This document shows positions 9,931 through 20,650 of a stretch of DNA of 64,000 bases, one piece after another; position 1 is the first letter of the stretch, and each line of letters begins with the position of its first letter. Origin of the DNA: Phlebopus portentosus (lineage: Eukaryota > Basidiomycota > Agaricomycetes > Boletales > Boletinellaceae); the NCBI GenBank assembly GCA_037892935.1, contig JAYXKI010000020.1, positions 248,001 through 312,000 on the forward strand, written 5' to 3'. The translations under genes and the position numbers were made by a program. The notes under the pieces were generated by a model that saw only the letters and a program-made list of their open reading frames with translations, did no database searches and was not told the DNA's origin.

Positions 9931-11906
9931 GAGCTAAGGGCCCGTGCCTCCCGGTGACACAGAATTAAGTATATTTCATACCATTTTGGTGATTTGGTAG
10001 ATCTCTTACTTGAAATTTAGATTCCTGGGCCTGCCCCATGTTCATCAATACAGTGCATAACAAGAAACGGTCATGAAGATGCATAAAATCATCTTTGATT
10101 CTTCACAACAGGCAAAACCTACGTGGAATTGTACTGTAGAAGTGCAGTAAGACTCTAAACCGAGCTGAAGCACGCGACGATCACCTTCCTAAAATGAAGT
10201 ATTTCGATCGCGAAATATTCTTTGATATTACATAAACTAAGGTGCATGAATTTGGACTAGAAGGACTAGGCAGTACTATTTGTACTATTCGAGATAAAAG
10301 TAAGCAAGATTAATCTCTGGTGATGCATGCAGCAAGCAAAAAGGATACACCGTGGAAAGCAGGGAGAATCGATACAAGCAAGCTCTTTAAGGATAACTTT
10401 GTATGCTGAACAATCGTCATGTCCATAGCATGTCCGTGAACTGCAAAGCTCTTGTGTCAGGATTGGCAGGCAAGTTCAGCGAAAGTATTACCTTTAGAAA
10501 ATGTGTCTCCTCATACCATTTCTCTGCTTTCTTCTACTTGGTGCAAACATAGTAAGCTCTTCATGAGTGGATACGCGGATGCAAGAAAGTGTCCGATGGT
10601 TTGGAAGAATCTTGAGCAAAAACGACCATAACCGTAGAAGCTGCTTTCGTCATTGTCGTTTGGTGTATGTACCGACTCCATTTATCTGGAGACAATAGGT
10701 GCAACGTGGCTGTTAACACGAATCGAAACGAATAAATGCATAGGACTTCCGTACTAACGGATCAACGTGACGACTAGAGCGCGTGTCAGATGCCGCCGTT
10801 GGTGAAATGAAATGTATCTTGGAGCTTCGAGTTGTTGACGGTGGGAGAATACAAGAATATGAAGCAGATTGGGAGATGAAAAAGCAACAGTGCAGTGCAG
10901 TACGTTAAGCAATCACAGCAAGGGAATGAAGTCGATAGATTTCCTCATTGAGCTCTCAACGTCGATCAGAACATATATGGTCACTTGCTACGCAACACAG
11001 ATCATGTCGAGGAAAGGGATTTGGTGTCGATTATGTGACCCTTTCACCCCATCTTCATTGGCAGTGGGGTATTTTAACGTCCAAGAAGCATCCTGGTTTC
11101 GTGCTTCTGTCATCCCGGTTCGAATTTGGGTCCGTGGTCCCAACACGTCCGGTGTTCGGGAAGAAGATGGACATCCGTCGCGTGACCTTCACTTTTCCAA
11201 GTTCGTCGCCACGATTGGGTCACGTGCATCGGGGACAGACAGGAAGCAACAAGATGCCAAGGTTGAAATTAGCTAATGCCTTCGAACATGTAATCAAGCT
11301 ATTATTACAGGTGGTTCCTCTAAGTCTTCGTCACCCCCATTTTGGGAAAGTGATTTGCACACCATCTAAGGAAAGTAAACATGCCGATCTGAACCACCCC
11401 CTGTACAACTGGCAGTGTTGCTCTCGACAAAGTCGGCCTTCCACAAAGATGTTGAAAGTATCGTCGATGGGGTCTGAATAGCAAGAACGCAAGCTGCAGG
11501 CCTAGCGGCCTGGTCCAAGTCCAAGCCCAGTGAGAAAATGAGTGATTCTCATGTTGATGTGGTGTTGACGACATTGCTTTTAGACCTGGCGCTTCATCCG
11601 GCGGCTCACGGGGCCAGCTTGTTGACGACAAGAGTCTCTTTGGCCTGTGAATGTGTTTCGACAGGGAAGAGTATTCTTGTCGACTCGACGGAAATACGAG
11701 GACTGGACTACGAGGAATGAGAACATCGTTCCGTTCAGAACGGATCGCTGACACCGATGAAGATATCTGGAATTTTTTGAGACGAAATGAAAATTAAAAA
11801 TGAAACAACGTAAGCATTTTCTTTCCTTTTCGACAGCTTTAAATTTCCTTATGTATTTCTCCCTCAACTTCGCTCCAAATCTTTAGATTTCCAACTTCCC
11901 CTTATT
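9931..11906. other. No supported gene
   Basis: This is mixed-composition sequence. Open frames at 10948-11481 (+) and 11320-11754 (-) overlap each other, show no recognisable motif and have no convincing intron structure. I see no RNA gene or terminal repeats. Confidence 0.4.
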
Positions 11907-12837
11907 TCATTCTTGTTGTCCGCTTTTTGCTATCTGTGAGACTCGCGAAAACCCATCCTGGGCCCCTTTGTACAATCCCTCATTTTTATTGGACAAACTA
12001 TTTCGTAGAGTGGGTGACGTGATGAGCCCTGTTCTTGTAGTGCGAGCGTTTTTGATCGAAGACGAAGAGACAAGTATTACGTCATTTCTCTCGAAAGCCT
12101 TCTCTCCATTACGCTCCGCCTGTTGGCCAGTCATTGCGTCCGAGTGAAAAGCTGATGACTGAAAATTGGCTTCGTCGCCTTCAAATGATTCTTGCTCCGT
12201 GATATGGGACACCAAGCCCTGCTCCTGGCGATCATCCATGCCATTCGCGTGAGGACGCAATGGATGAGGTATCTCCTCTGCCACCAGAAGATAGCATAAC
12301 CAGTCGACCCGGTATCTCACGGCAATGACTTTAGCAAGACTAGTTACAGGAACAACCAGAAGGGCCATCGCCGAGATCTGTCCTGGGCCCCAAACGAACT
12401 GTCGCATACCCACAGAATAGTTCCGTGTAATAGTTAGCTCAGTATTCATGACGAGAATCGACCAAACGATGACTATAGCGGAAATATTCGCGATCCACTC
12501 AGATCTATTGGCTTGCCCTCCAGCGTGCGGAGCGTTCCTGCTTCTTTGTCGAATTACGAGAGGCCTGTCTGCGAGTCTCTGCTGAGCCGTATCACGCATT
12601 CCCATATTACCAGCCTCTCTCCTCCTCGCTCGCCTAAACATCTGAGATGCGGACCCAAAAATTCGATTCCGGCGCTCGCAGATTCCATAGTCATACAACG
12701 TGATCGAGAGAAATGCCACCAGCTGCACGATGAGAAGGATGATCTGTTGGAATCCAAATCGATGAAATCCCGACCCAGAGATGCTTCGGGCACGTGTCTC
12801 GGATTTATATTTGATGCGTTTAATGTTTTTCTTGAAC
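11907..12837 (-). pseudogene. Multi-pass membrane protein, 5'-truncated
   Basis: The frame encodes three hydrophobic segments: QIILLIVQLVAFLSITLYDY near 12735, WIANISAIVIVWSILVM near 12470, and WGPGQISAMALLVVPVTSLAK near 12365. A hydrophilic Ser/Glu-rich C-terminal tail ends at 11907. The WGPGQ-type last helix resembles the many uncharacterised basidiomycete plasma-membrane proteins of this layout; that is a resemblance, not an assignment. The upstream part is missing, because at 12837/12838 the sequence switches to a Ty1/copia integrase fragment on the other strand. N-terminal helices and the start codon are therefore lost. It is probably non-functional. Confidence 0.5.
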
Positions 12838-13745
12838 TCGCAAGGAACTGAACAGAAACTCGCCAAACATGACACGCCCGAACACAGCGGTGTTGCGGAA
12901 CGTTTGAACAGGACCACTGGGGAGAAGGCGCGAACCATGCTACACGCAAGCAGCTTTCCGAATAATTTATGGGCCGAATGCGTGAAGCATCCTATCTGGT
13001 TGAAGAGCAGACCGTCAACAAAGAATTTAGGCGGCGAAACTCCTTATGAGGCACCCACCAATCAGAAACCCAATCTTGCAGACTTGCAAGAATGGGGTAC
13101 AAAGTGCTGGGTACACGACAATACCCGTTCGAAGCTTGATAAACGCACTTGGGAAGGTCGACGGCTTGGTTACGACCTTAGCACGAACGGCTCTACTGCC
13201 CCAAAGGCAAAAGCGTATCTGTTGGAAGAAGTGTCTATTTCTCACCTGAAGCCGCCGAGTTAGAGCTTTTTGAGGAGGAGCAAGAGCAATTGCCATAACA
13301 TCAAACAGATTGCGAAATTCCGAACCAATTGATGCTCACCAAGACAAAGCGGCCCCAACTCAGCCAGACGACAGTGCTCAGCGCGAAAAGAGTAAGGCGA
13401 GTCATGGCTGGCGGTGGTGAACTCCCGAGAGCAATGCGAACGAACACCGTTACAGTGACCGACGAGAGGGAGGATGACTTTGATGAGGAATGCGCCCTCG
13501 CCGCAATGATGGACCTTGAGGAACCTGTTGAACCGAGGACGATTCAGGAGGTTAGAGAACTACCAGAATGGCCCCTATGGGAGAACGCTATAAAATAGGA
13601 GCTAGGAGCTGAGAGCTTTGGAAGCCGCTGAAATGTGGGAAGTTCGACACGTACTTAAGAGAGTCAATGTCGTTGGTTCGAAGTGGGTTTTCAAGGTGAA
13701 GAAGGGCTCTACAAAACTGTCGATGTGAATGTATTACAGGCCCAA
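12838..13745 (+). mobile_element. Ty1/copia integrase-to-RT fragment
   Basis: The reading starts in the integrase core with HDTPEHSGVAERLNRT (the catalytic Glu is in AERLNR), continues through LWAECVKH and TPYEAPTNQKPNL, and reaches WEGRRLGYD, the usual integrase end of copia elements. After a linker with frame breaks near 13262 and 13596, the start of reverse transcriptase is visible as WEVRH...VGSKWVFKVKKG (about 13636-13705). It stops near 13745. Both ends are abrupt, with no LTR, so it is a truncated internal fragment. Confidence 0.85.
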
Positions 13746-13788
13746 CGTCAGTCACGAAGAAATTGCATGAAAGGCATATAACTCCGAG

Positions 13789-14914
13789 TCACCAAGCAGC
13801 TCCTTCGAGACGTTGAGGATTTCTCCGTAAGTCCTTCCGAGGTCCTGGAAGAAGTGTATAGCCGGGCCCGAGTCCTTCTTTTTGAGTCTCCAGCGAAGTG
13901 AGCCACGACTGCTCGGTTATTATACGCTCGAACATCGCCTTGGCCAGAATAGAGTCGCATCGGTATCCGGGATCCGGTTCCAGCGTGTCGTCCAGTAGAG
14001 ATTCCAGGAAGTTCAATTTCCTGTATTTTCGGATCTCATTCCGTGACCGTTGCATGTAAAGACGGATTACACACCTTCAGAAACTCTTTTCTGATCAAAT
14101 TTCCGATGATGAAGATGACCGTCAAGAACGGGTTGTATGACACGCTTACAATATCTCAGGTACCTCTGGTCCTGTCCCAACGTCCCGGCGTCGCTTCGGA
14201 GTGCGATCTTGGCGCCAGATGCGTCGAATGTGGGATGAAAGCCTTTCGGATACAATGGATAAGCATCCATCATGTCATTCAGTCTGTAAAACTCTCGGTC
14301 AGTTCCGGAGCAGCAGATTCAACGCTGCCAGAGTTATGCGGTTGGATAAAACGTCGGTTTGGACTGACATTTTTGTAAAAGCTGCCCAAGAAAGTCCACA
14401 ACCTCGTCAACGAAGTGAAATTCCGGTCCAAAGCAGTTTTGCAACAAAGGAAGAACCATATAGGTGAAGCTTGGATCCTCGTCATCAGCTACTGCATCAA
14501 GGAGAGGCTCTGTATAGTTGTGTGGATCCTTAAGTTTGTCTGGTTGCGAGAAGAAGCAGTGAATGTCAATTTCATCGCTGTCGGACCGCACCCGATTAAG
14601 GAAGACCCTTCGGCCATCCGCAATTATCATGGGGAAACCCATTATGGGGCATTCTTTTATCGAGGCAGAAGTCAGCGAGTATTTCCCAATACAAAATAGT
14701 ACTCACAATACACCAGCGGTAGTCTTCGTAGCGAAACGATGCTCCTTTCATCGAAAATCAAGAGTGTCCAGTTGGGTTTGTACGGCTGACGGAGACGATA
14801 TCCACAAGATTCAGACATCGCATATTGGTCTTTCCATACAACTACCGTGACGAGCAAAGGACTTGTATTTTCGCATGATTCAGAAGTGGCCATGTCGGAC
14901 TTGAATGATGGCAA
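13789..14914 (-). CDS. Protein-kinase-like domain protein, probably degenerate
   Basis: Several exons on the minus strand match a kinase-like family common in basidiomycetes. The N-terminal exon has GYRLRQPYKPNW (about 14800). The next exon has ADGRRVFLNRV, corresponding to the Asp-Gly-x-x-Val-x-Leu-Lys strand with Asn in place of Lys. Then come LPLLQNCFGPEFHFVDEVVDFLGQL (about 14430), MMDAYPLYPKGFHPT (14273-14230) and a C-terminal DPGYRCDS segment where family members have the DPxxRP motif. The catalytic HRD position reads DREFYRLN and I cannot find a DFG, so this is a pseudokinase or a decaying gene. The ATG at 14914 is the most upstream in frame. The 3' end lies just beyond the copia fragment. 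Confidence 0.5.
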
Positions 14915-15571
14915 ATTTCTACTTAACCAGGAACTCGTGTGACCGGGATCAGATTTTATTCAGGCACTCAGTTTATGTGCCGCAAAGGAGGCCCGAAGGC
15001 GATGCTACATCGACAACAAAAGGCTGGCGGGCCAATGTGTCCAGGTCCTTTCTTTCCTGGATCTTGAATAGACAGATGAGTTCGGTGTCATACAGTAGTC
15101 GTCCTTGTGAGGACTAGAGGACGTACCATTTCGAACTAGATACATAACTACAGCATTCGTGTAGCAGGCCGTGACGGACAGAACAGTGTCGACATTACAT
15201 AACAGGCGGCTCGGAGGTAGGGGTATTGTAATCCAATACCGAGCTTTCTTTACTTTGTCTTGGTATCCCATGAAAGCAATCACACACATTATCCTTGTCC
15301 AAGAGGGATCACCTGATAGCACACGGCACGACTGTCGAAGTCCACGTCCTCGAGAAAGAACAGAATGAATGATGATGCACGAATAAACGAACAAGGGAGG
15401 GATAACGGAGAGGATAAGGTTCCAAAAGAAGGAAAGGAAAGGGTACGTCTTAGGAAAAGTGCATAGACGCTAAGTGTACATTGATTATGTGCATCAGGAA
15501 GTGACATACGAGTCTGCTGTAACGAAGTATCCGTCGGAATACCATACGACCAGCCCCTTCACTGCAGCTAT
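14915..15571. other. No supported gene
   Basis: Short overlapping frames on both strands show no motif, consistent splicing or repeats. It may include the promoter of the kinase-like gene (minus strand). Confidence 0.35.
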
Positions 15572-16584
15572 TTATTCACTCTTCTTAAGTAGACTCAATA
15601 CGACACCGGGAATGTGGGGAGTATCAGCGCTTAGTATACTTAGTATATCGGAACAGGATGGCGGGGAACAACTAGGATCCCTCTCGAATACCTGGAAGTT
15701 GGACCCTTTTCTATCGAAGGAAAGGTGAGTTCTATAATATAGCACCCATAGCACACAGACCTTTGATCGCCTAGTCACGATGACTTTGCTAAGCGCATCA
15801 ATTGCCTCCGCTTTCCTATGCTTTGCAGCAGAGTGTTGGAGGTGAATTTTGGCCACGTCAATCACTGGCCACTCGTCCTCGAATGCGAGCAACCTAGGGA
15901 ACATTTTTAAGGCCTAAAGCGAGTCACCATATGGTCTGATGGATAACTGAGAAGTCTCACCCTTCCACGGACCTCACGTATTTGTGATGGATCCTGTTCA
16001 GTGAGTGTTTTTGTTTCGTCCAGGAGTGCCTTTACAAGCGTCACGACTCCTTTCTATTTGATAAGTTAGGCGACGTGAGACCGCTGACAGAGTTTGCGCA
16101 CCCTGAACCCATCGTACTCTGATTTTTCCCAGCCCATCGCACTCTCAACATTATACCCGCCGCTCTGAGGACGCCCAGGCTCTCCACGAGGCTTCGCAAT
16201 CTGTCTAAGAATCGAGAATTCCGACATTGCAGAGCCTTCGGGCGACGAGGAACGAAATATGTCTTTATCCCGACGGGCTAAGTTTATGGGCGCACTGCAT
16301 TCGTCCTTGCCCAATGGAAACTTTTGGCGAATAGAGATCAGAGGCGCAACAGGCCTAGGTGGAGGCGTATTCAATCCTACGTCAATCGGAGAACTTTCCG
16401 GAATAGACGCGATGGACGGAGGCGTATCGGGCCTGATGACAAGCTTCGCTGCCAGATGGACCGGTGGAAGTTCTTCGTTCACAAGGAGTACATCCCTTGT
16501 CCCATTCTCAGACAGAGACATTTGTGTTACGAGGACAGGCAAAGAATGCGGGGGCTCAAAGGAAGGCTGTTTCAGTTCCGCCAT
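15572..16584 (-). CDS. Hypothetical basidiomycete protein, three exons
   Basis: The ATG at 16584 opens a Pro/Ser-rich N-terminal exon that ends GWEKSEYDGFR near 16102. A GT-AG intron of about 50 nt removes 16101-16052. The second exon reads KGVVTLVKALLDETKTLTEQ, followed by an intron ending at about 15917. The third exon reads ALKMFPRLLAFEDEWPVID and continues to HSAAKHRKAEAIDAL. The pattern of a GW...Y..F element followed by LFP...YEDxWPVxD resembles uncharacterised proteins I associate with agaricomycete genomes. No catalytic motif, signal peptide or membrane segment is seen. The last exon boundary before the stop at 15572 is uncertain, so the C-terminus may be shorter. Confidence 0.55.
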
Positions 16585-16827
16585 GGGATGGCGCTTGAAC
16601 AGGACAGGACGGAGGGCTTAAATATGTACGCACTGAGCGACAGATTTATGTAAAAGGACTGATTGCTTATGAGAGCAGTGGATGCTTATCCGTAGGGACT
16701 AAGGTGGTTCAGTTTTTCCGGTCCACCAACCTTGTGGGCTAAGGGCGAGCCGAATAGTTGGTCATCCATCAGTGCACAAAACCAGACTAAACCTCTGAAT
16801 CTAGATCTACGAAGGGCGGTCAACAGC

Positions 16828-17509
16828 AGGACCCCCGGCAATCCCGATAGATGCCTGTTGCGAAAATTGGCTCTCATGGCCGGATCGCTCCGGGCGCTAA
16901 CGCGCCCGTGATGGCCGGATTGGCATGAGCCTATGTGGATTTGGGTCCATTATGGCCGGATTTTCGGCACAGGCCTCCAAAACTGGGGATCAGCGTCCCG
17001 ATTTGGATATTTTTCGGATTTCCCATGAATTTATGCATGTAGAGGTGAGAACTGACAATGTAAATGTACTATACGGAATGAACTACATCTACTCTCTTTT
17101 CTTCAAGTCAAGCATAAGATTTGGTTTGGTTTGAGTTGAGACACAAGATTTCGTAATCTTGAAAACTAAGACTTATATTCTCTATTACATGGTCCAATAC
17201 AAAAACTATATATGGTCAGCTACTCCCACACCTCCTTGTTTATGTCGCGACTCCTCACGTTCGGCCACATAGTATAACTGCCCGAATTGGGCAGGCTAGG
17301 CTGACCAATAACTCCGGATCACCACACCCATCAGACCCTCCCATGGCCGGATTATCGCGCATACCCGGGTCCGATGGCCGGATAATTGCATAGGCCTACA
17401 TCCATTTTTGCGGCCCAAATGGCCGGGAACGCCACAGGCCTAAGGGCCAAAATTCGGCTCCTCATGGCCGGATCGAGCACAGGCATTTATCGGGATTGCC
17501 GGGGGTCCT
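16828..17509. mobile_element. hAT-like MITE, 682 bp, 8-bp TSD TCAACAGC
   Basis: The terminal inverted repeat is 31 bp with one mismatch: AGGACCCCCGGCAATCCCGA at the left and its complement at the right end. It is bounded by exact 8-bp duplications TCAACAGC at 16820-16827 and 17510-17517. An 8-bp duplication is characteristic of hAT (also P) transposons. There is no coding capacity. Seven copies of ATGGCCGG (16876, 16911, 16952, 17343, 17374, 17419, 17464), all in the same direction, cluster near the two ends and are candidate transposase-binding sites. Confidence 0.85.
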
Positions 17510-17595
17510 TCAACAGCTCGGTCCACCAGGACCAAGGAGTGACTAAGGTCAACCAGTCGCCGAGCTGCCGACTTGCTCTTCTTGCGATGATCCGG

Positions 17596-18589
17596 TGTAG
17601 AGATACCTGCGGATTTGAGCTCGGATCTACTCTATTTGGACGATCTGACATGCCGATCATCAGAACGATCAACCTTGACCATATGTGGAAGGATCTGCAG
17701 TGTGGATCAGTAGGTTGTGCATTTACGGTTCAGCAGCCTTCTGTTCCCCTCCATCCAGCCTCACTCTCTATTGTCTACCCCTTTCAGGCGACAGGCTGTG
17801 ATGCAGATGACTTGGTTGGATGTCCATATTTACATTTTATTTGGTTTCTTTCCTTATTTATCTTCCTGAATCATGTTTCGAGCCTTTGTTGTATGGGTGG
17901 CTCACTACTGTATATAAGCCTCCTGTGCCGCTCTAATGAAAAGGGGAGAGCCCCAGAACGCCCCAGTTTCGACTCATATCATCTCCAGTCAAGTTCCCTA
18001 GTCTCCCAGCTTCGTCTTAGTCCGTTCCCTCGAGTTCCAGTCCAGTTCCGACAGTTGCACCAGTTGTGCATATACTCCAGCCCAGCAGATCGTCGATTTT
18101 GCTATACCTCCATCAGTTCTCCACCGATCACCTCGGTCCAGCATTCGTTCGATTCGTCTCATTGTTCTTCATCTTCGAGTATTTTCACCCACGAGTTCCG
18201 CAGAGTTCCGCTTCATTTAGCCAAGTTCCGATTTTACGATAGTTTTCCGATATCTTGTTCAGTCTGTATCTCCCTCATTTCTTATCCGTTCATTGTGATT
18301 CTTGATCTGTTAGGATTGTGTCGACGAGTACTTTTGATCTCTTATTTTACATCATCGTCTTAGCTAGCTAGTTTTCGACCTCAGAGTAGGTGGCTCAGTT
18401 TACACTTCCGACACGGCACCCTTTTGTATTTTGTTTCCCCCTTCTCTAAGCCATTCCCCTCGACACCAGCATACACTCCTCACATTTTAGACACTCCCTC
18501 TTACATTGTACACATCTGGTTGACCCCCAGAGGTCGAACTCAGACCTTCAGACTGTCAGTTGGCCTTCAGAGCCAGCAGACACGTTTCA
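17596..18589 (+). repeat. 5' LTR of gag-only element
   Basis: It starts TGTAGAGATACC and ends CACGTTTCA. A TATATAAG box at 17911-17918 is a likely promoter. The near-identity with the 3' LTR indicates recent insertion. Confidence 0.9.
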
Positions 18590-18592
18590 AAT

Positions 18593-18610
18593 TGGAGCCC
18601 ACGGCGAGGG
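18593..18610 (+). other. Primer-binding site of gag-only element
   Basis: TGGAGCCCACGGCGAGGG starts three bases after the 5' LTR. TGG pairs with the CCA end of a tRNA; I do not assign the isoacceptor. The identical 18-mer is at 40597-40614 in element II. Confidence 0.75.
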
Positions 18611-18677
18611 GGTCTCTATCTTTGTTTTTGGAGTGTTTCCCTTCTTTATTCTTCGTTTCTAGCCTTTCTCTTTCATT

Positions 18678-20345
18678 ATGCCCAGGTCCAGCCTTCGTGG
18701 TTCCTCTTCTGCCGCTTGCATGCCACTTTCTTATGCAGAAGGTGCCCCAGTATTTGATGGTTCGTCTCCAAGGCTTATTGGTCGATTCCTAGAGGATGTC
18801 GAGCTCCTCTGCATCGATGCTCAGCTCACAGACTCTGATAGAGTGCACTGGACAATTTATTATGCCTCCTTGGATGTTGCAGATCAGTGGTCTATGCTCC
18901 CAGAGGCGCTTGTATCAAGTCCTACTTGGTCCAGGTTTGTCACAGAGGTCCTAGAGCTTTATCCCGAGTACACAGATGCCAGACGAAGGTTCCAACCTGC
19001 AGATCTCGAAGATTTGGTCCAGAAGTCGGCAGCAGGTCCTATGAAGTCAGTACAGCAGTTGTACAGCTACTACAGGTCGTTCCTTCGAGTTTCCAAGCAT
19101 CTGGAAGCCCACCAGCGAATCACCTCGTTACAGTCGAACAGGCTCTTCATTCTAGGCCTCCCAGAGACGCTTCGATCCCTCGTTTTCAGCCGCTTTACCA
19201 TAAAGTACCCAGACAAGTACCCAGATGACGATTTTAGCATACAAGAGGTGCTATCAGCTGCAGAATTCGTTCTCCATAGAATTTCGGCGAGCCAGCCACA
19301 CAGGTTCGATGAGTTGGCTCCAGTACGATCCGAACGACCCCAGAATGGCATCGATCCGCCCAGTACTTCGATTTCCACAGCAGTTACAAGTCATTTGGTA
19401 CCTCAGTTGACATCCAGCGATGTTCCTCTTCATTCCCCCGTGTTCCCCTCGAGTTACGATGCCCCCCAGACATTGAAATCGACGTTGCGATGTGTTACGA
19501 ACGTTCCGACCAAGTTTCGCGCGTTCCGGTCACGTGCTAAGCGAGATCGAGGGGTTGCGACTTTGCCACTTGAAGCTGCACACAGAGCCTTAGACGCTAC
19601 TGTTTTCAGCTGTTTCTTTTGCAGTAGCCCTCGTCACCTCATCAGGGACTGTCCAGTAGTCGCCCAGTACGTCCAGGATGGTCGATGCAAGTGGAATTCA
19701 GCATACAAGATAGTTTTACCCAGTGGATTGCATGTTCCAGCAAGTTTTGGCAGTAATAACTTGCAGGAGAGGTTTGATTCGTTCTATGAAGCTTATCCTG
19801 AGCTTCTAGAGTCGTCTCCCAGTCCCCCTTCACCCCCCAGAGCCGCATCACCAGCTCCAGTGTCCATGGTTTCGAAGTCAGCACAGCAGCCAGCTTCTTT
19901 CAGGCACAGCTCTTCGTATGCTCCCAGTGCAGTAGTGCAACTTCTCCCCCCAGGCCAGTCTTCTCCCAAGCGCTTCTTGAAGCCATCCATTGCTTCTCAG
20001 TCGATCGTAGATCATACCTACTCGAGTTCCAGCCAGCCAGCTAGCGGTTTAGCCCCTAGGACAAATTTATCTTGCAAGAATCTCTCTAAGCATTGTATTG
20101 GTGGTAGTCCCAGTACATTACCTTCGATTAATTCGGTTGGAGCGGTTCTTCCAGTTTACTCTTGTTGTTTCGACTCTATGGCATCCCCCCCATCGCATTC
20201 CATGTATCCCAGGCCAGATTCACCATTGGAGTTCAGTTCTTCGACACCAGGCAGCTCTGACAGTTCAGTATCGAGCTTAGGTTCGTTCCAATGGAGTTCC
20301 ACGTCCTCCGATCGCGTTCCGACGCCCCTAGGCGAGTTGCGATAG
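18678..20345 (+). CDS. Gag polyprotein of gag-only retrotransposon
   Basis: This 555-residue frame starts at an ATG 68 nt after the primer-binding site. The N-terminal half is a retrotransposon capsid-like region: APVFDGSSPRL near residue 24, then LEDLVQKSAAGPMKSVQQLY and LFILGLPETLRSLVFSRF. A zinc knuckle with the spacing C-x2-C-x4-H-x4-C (CFFCSSPRHLIRDC) lies around residue 315. After it come IVLPSGLHVPASFGSNNLQE and a long Ser/Pro-rich tail. The fold order and the motifs after the knuckle parallel the Gag of element II (41136-43199), which continues into a protease that is absent here. It would form the particle and bind RNA, and enzymes must come from another element. Confidence 0.88.
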   Translation: MPRSSLRGSSSAACMPLSYAEGAPVFDGSSPRLIGRFLEDVELLCIDAQLTDSDRVHWTIYYASLDVADQWSMLPEALVSSPTWSRFVTEVLELYPEYTDARRRFQPADLEDLVQKSAAGPMKSVQQLYSYYRSFLRVSKHLEAHQRITSLQSNRLFILGLPETLRSLVFSRFTIKYPDKYPDDDFSIQEVLSAAEFVLHRISASQPHRFDELAPVRSERPQNGIDPPSTSISTAVTSHLVPQLTSSDVPLHSPVFPSSYDAPQTLKSTLRCVTNVPTKFRAFRSRAKRDRGVATLPLEAAHRALDATVFSCFFCSSPRHLIRDCPVVAQYVQDGRCKWNSAYKIVLPSGLHVPASFGSNNLQERFDSFYEAYPELLESSPSPPSPPRAASPAPVSMVSKSAQQPASFRHSSSYAPSAVVQLLPPGQSSPKRFLKPSIASQSIVDHTYSSSSQPASGLAPRTNLSCKNLSKHCIGGSPSTLPSINSVGAVLPVYSCCFDSMASPPSHSMYPRPDSPLEFSSSTPGSSDSSVSSLGSFQWSSTSSDRVPTPLGELR

Positions 20346-20612
20346 TGTTCCGATGCGCAACAATGCGTAACGATCGTAACGAGTGCTCAACCATGCAGAT
20401 TGGTTCAGTTTTGGTGTTTCTATGCAGGAATGTTTGTTTTCTCAAGATTTTCGACTCTCTTTCATACAACTCCTCGTTTAATTCGGTTTCTTTCGATCTC
20501 GGCTCGGTCCATGCACCATTCGACTCGCTCTATGCGCTTTCTCGAGGTTCCATATCTCCAAACTCACATCATCTGACGCTTCTACATGACAAATCGAAGT
20601 TTTGGGAGTTTG

Positions 20613-20630
20613 ATGACTGCGGACAGTCAT
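20613..20630 (+). other. Pre-3'-LTR hairpin, gag-only element
   Basis: ATGACTGCGGACAGTCAT is a perfect 7-bp stem with a CGGA loop, 20 bp before the 3' LTR. Element II has the same hairpin at the same place with the outermost pair changed from A-T to G-C. See the hairpin finding. Confidence 0.7.
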
Positions 20631-20650
20631 GATTTGAAGACCCCAGGAGG

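Noticed and set aside
10948..11481. 177-codon plus-strand frame and the overlapping minus-strand frame 11320-11754
   Set aside because: No motif, overlapping on opposite strands, composition not gene-like, no splice pattern.
12513..12851. Plus-strand frame over the membrane protein
   Set aside because: Shadow of the minus-strand membrane-protein frame, which has clear hydrophobic helices.
16876..17471. ATGGCCGG repeats as a CRISPR-like array
   Set aside because: Eight-base units with uneven spacing, split into two groups at the ends of a TIR element, in a eukaryote.
17386..18363. 325-codon frame across the first LTR of the gag-only element
   Set aside because: It crosses the MITE end and the LTR, has no domain, and is partly repeated at 20705-21417 only because the LTR is repeated.
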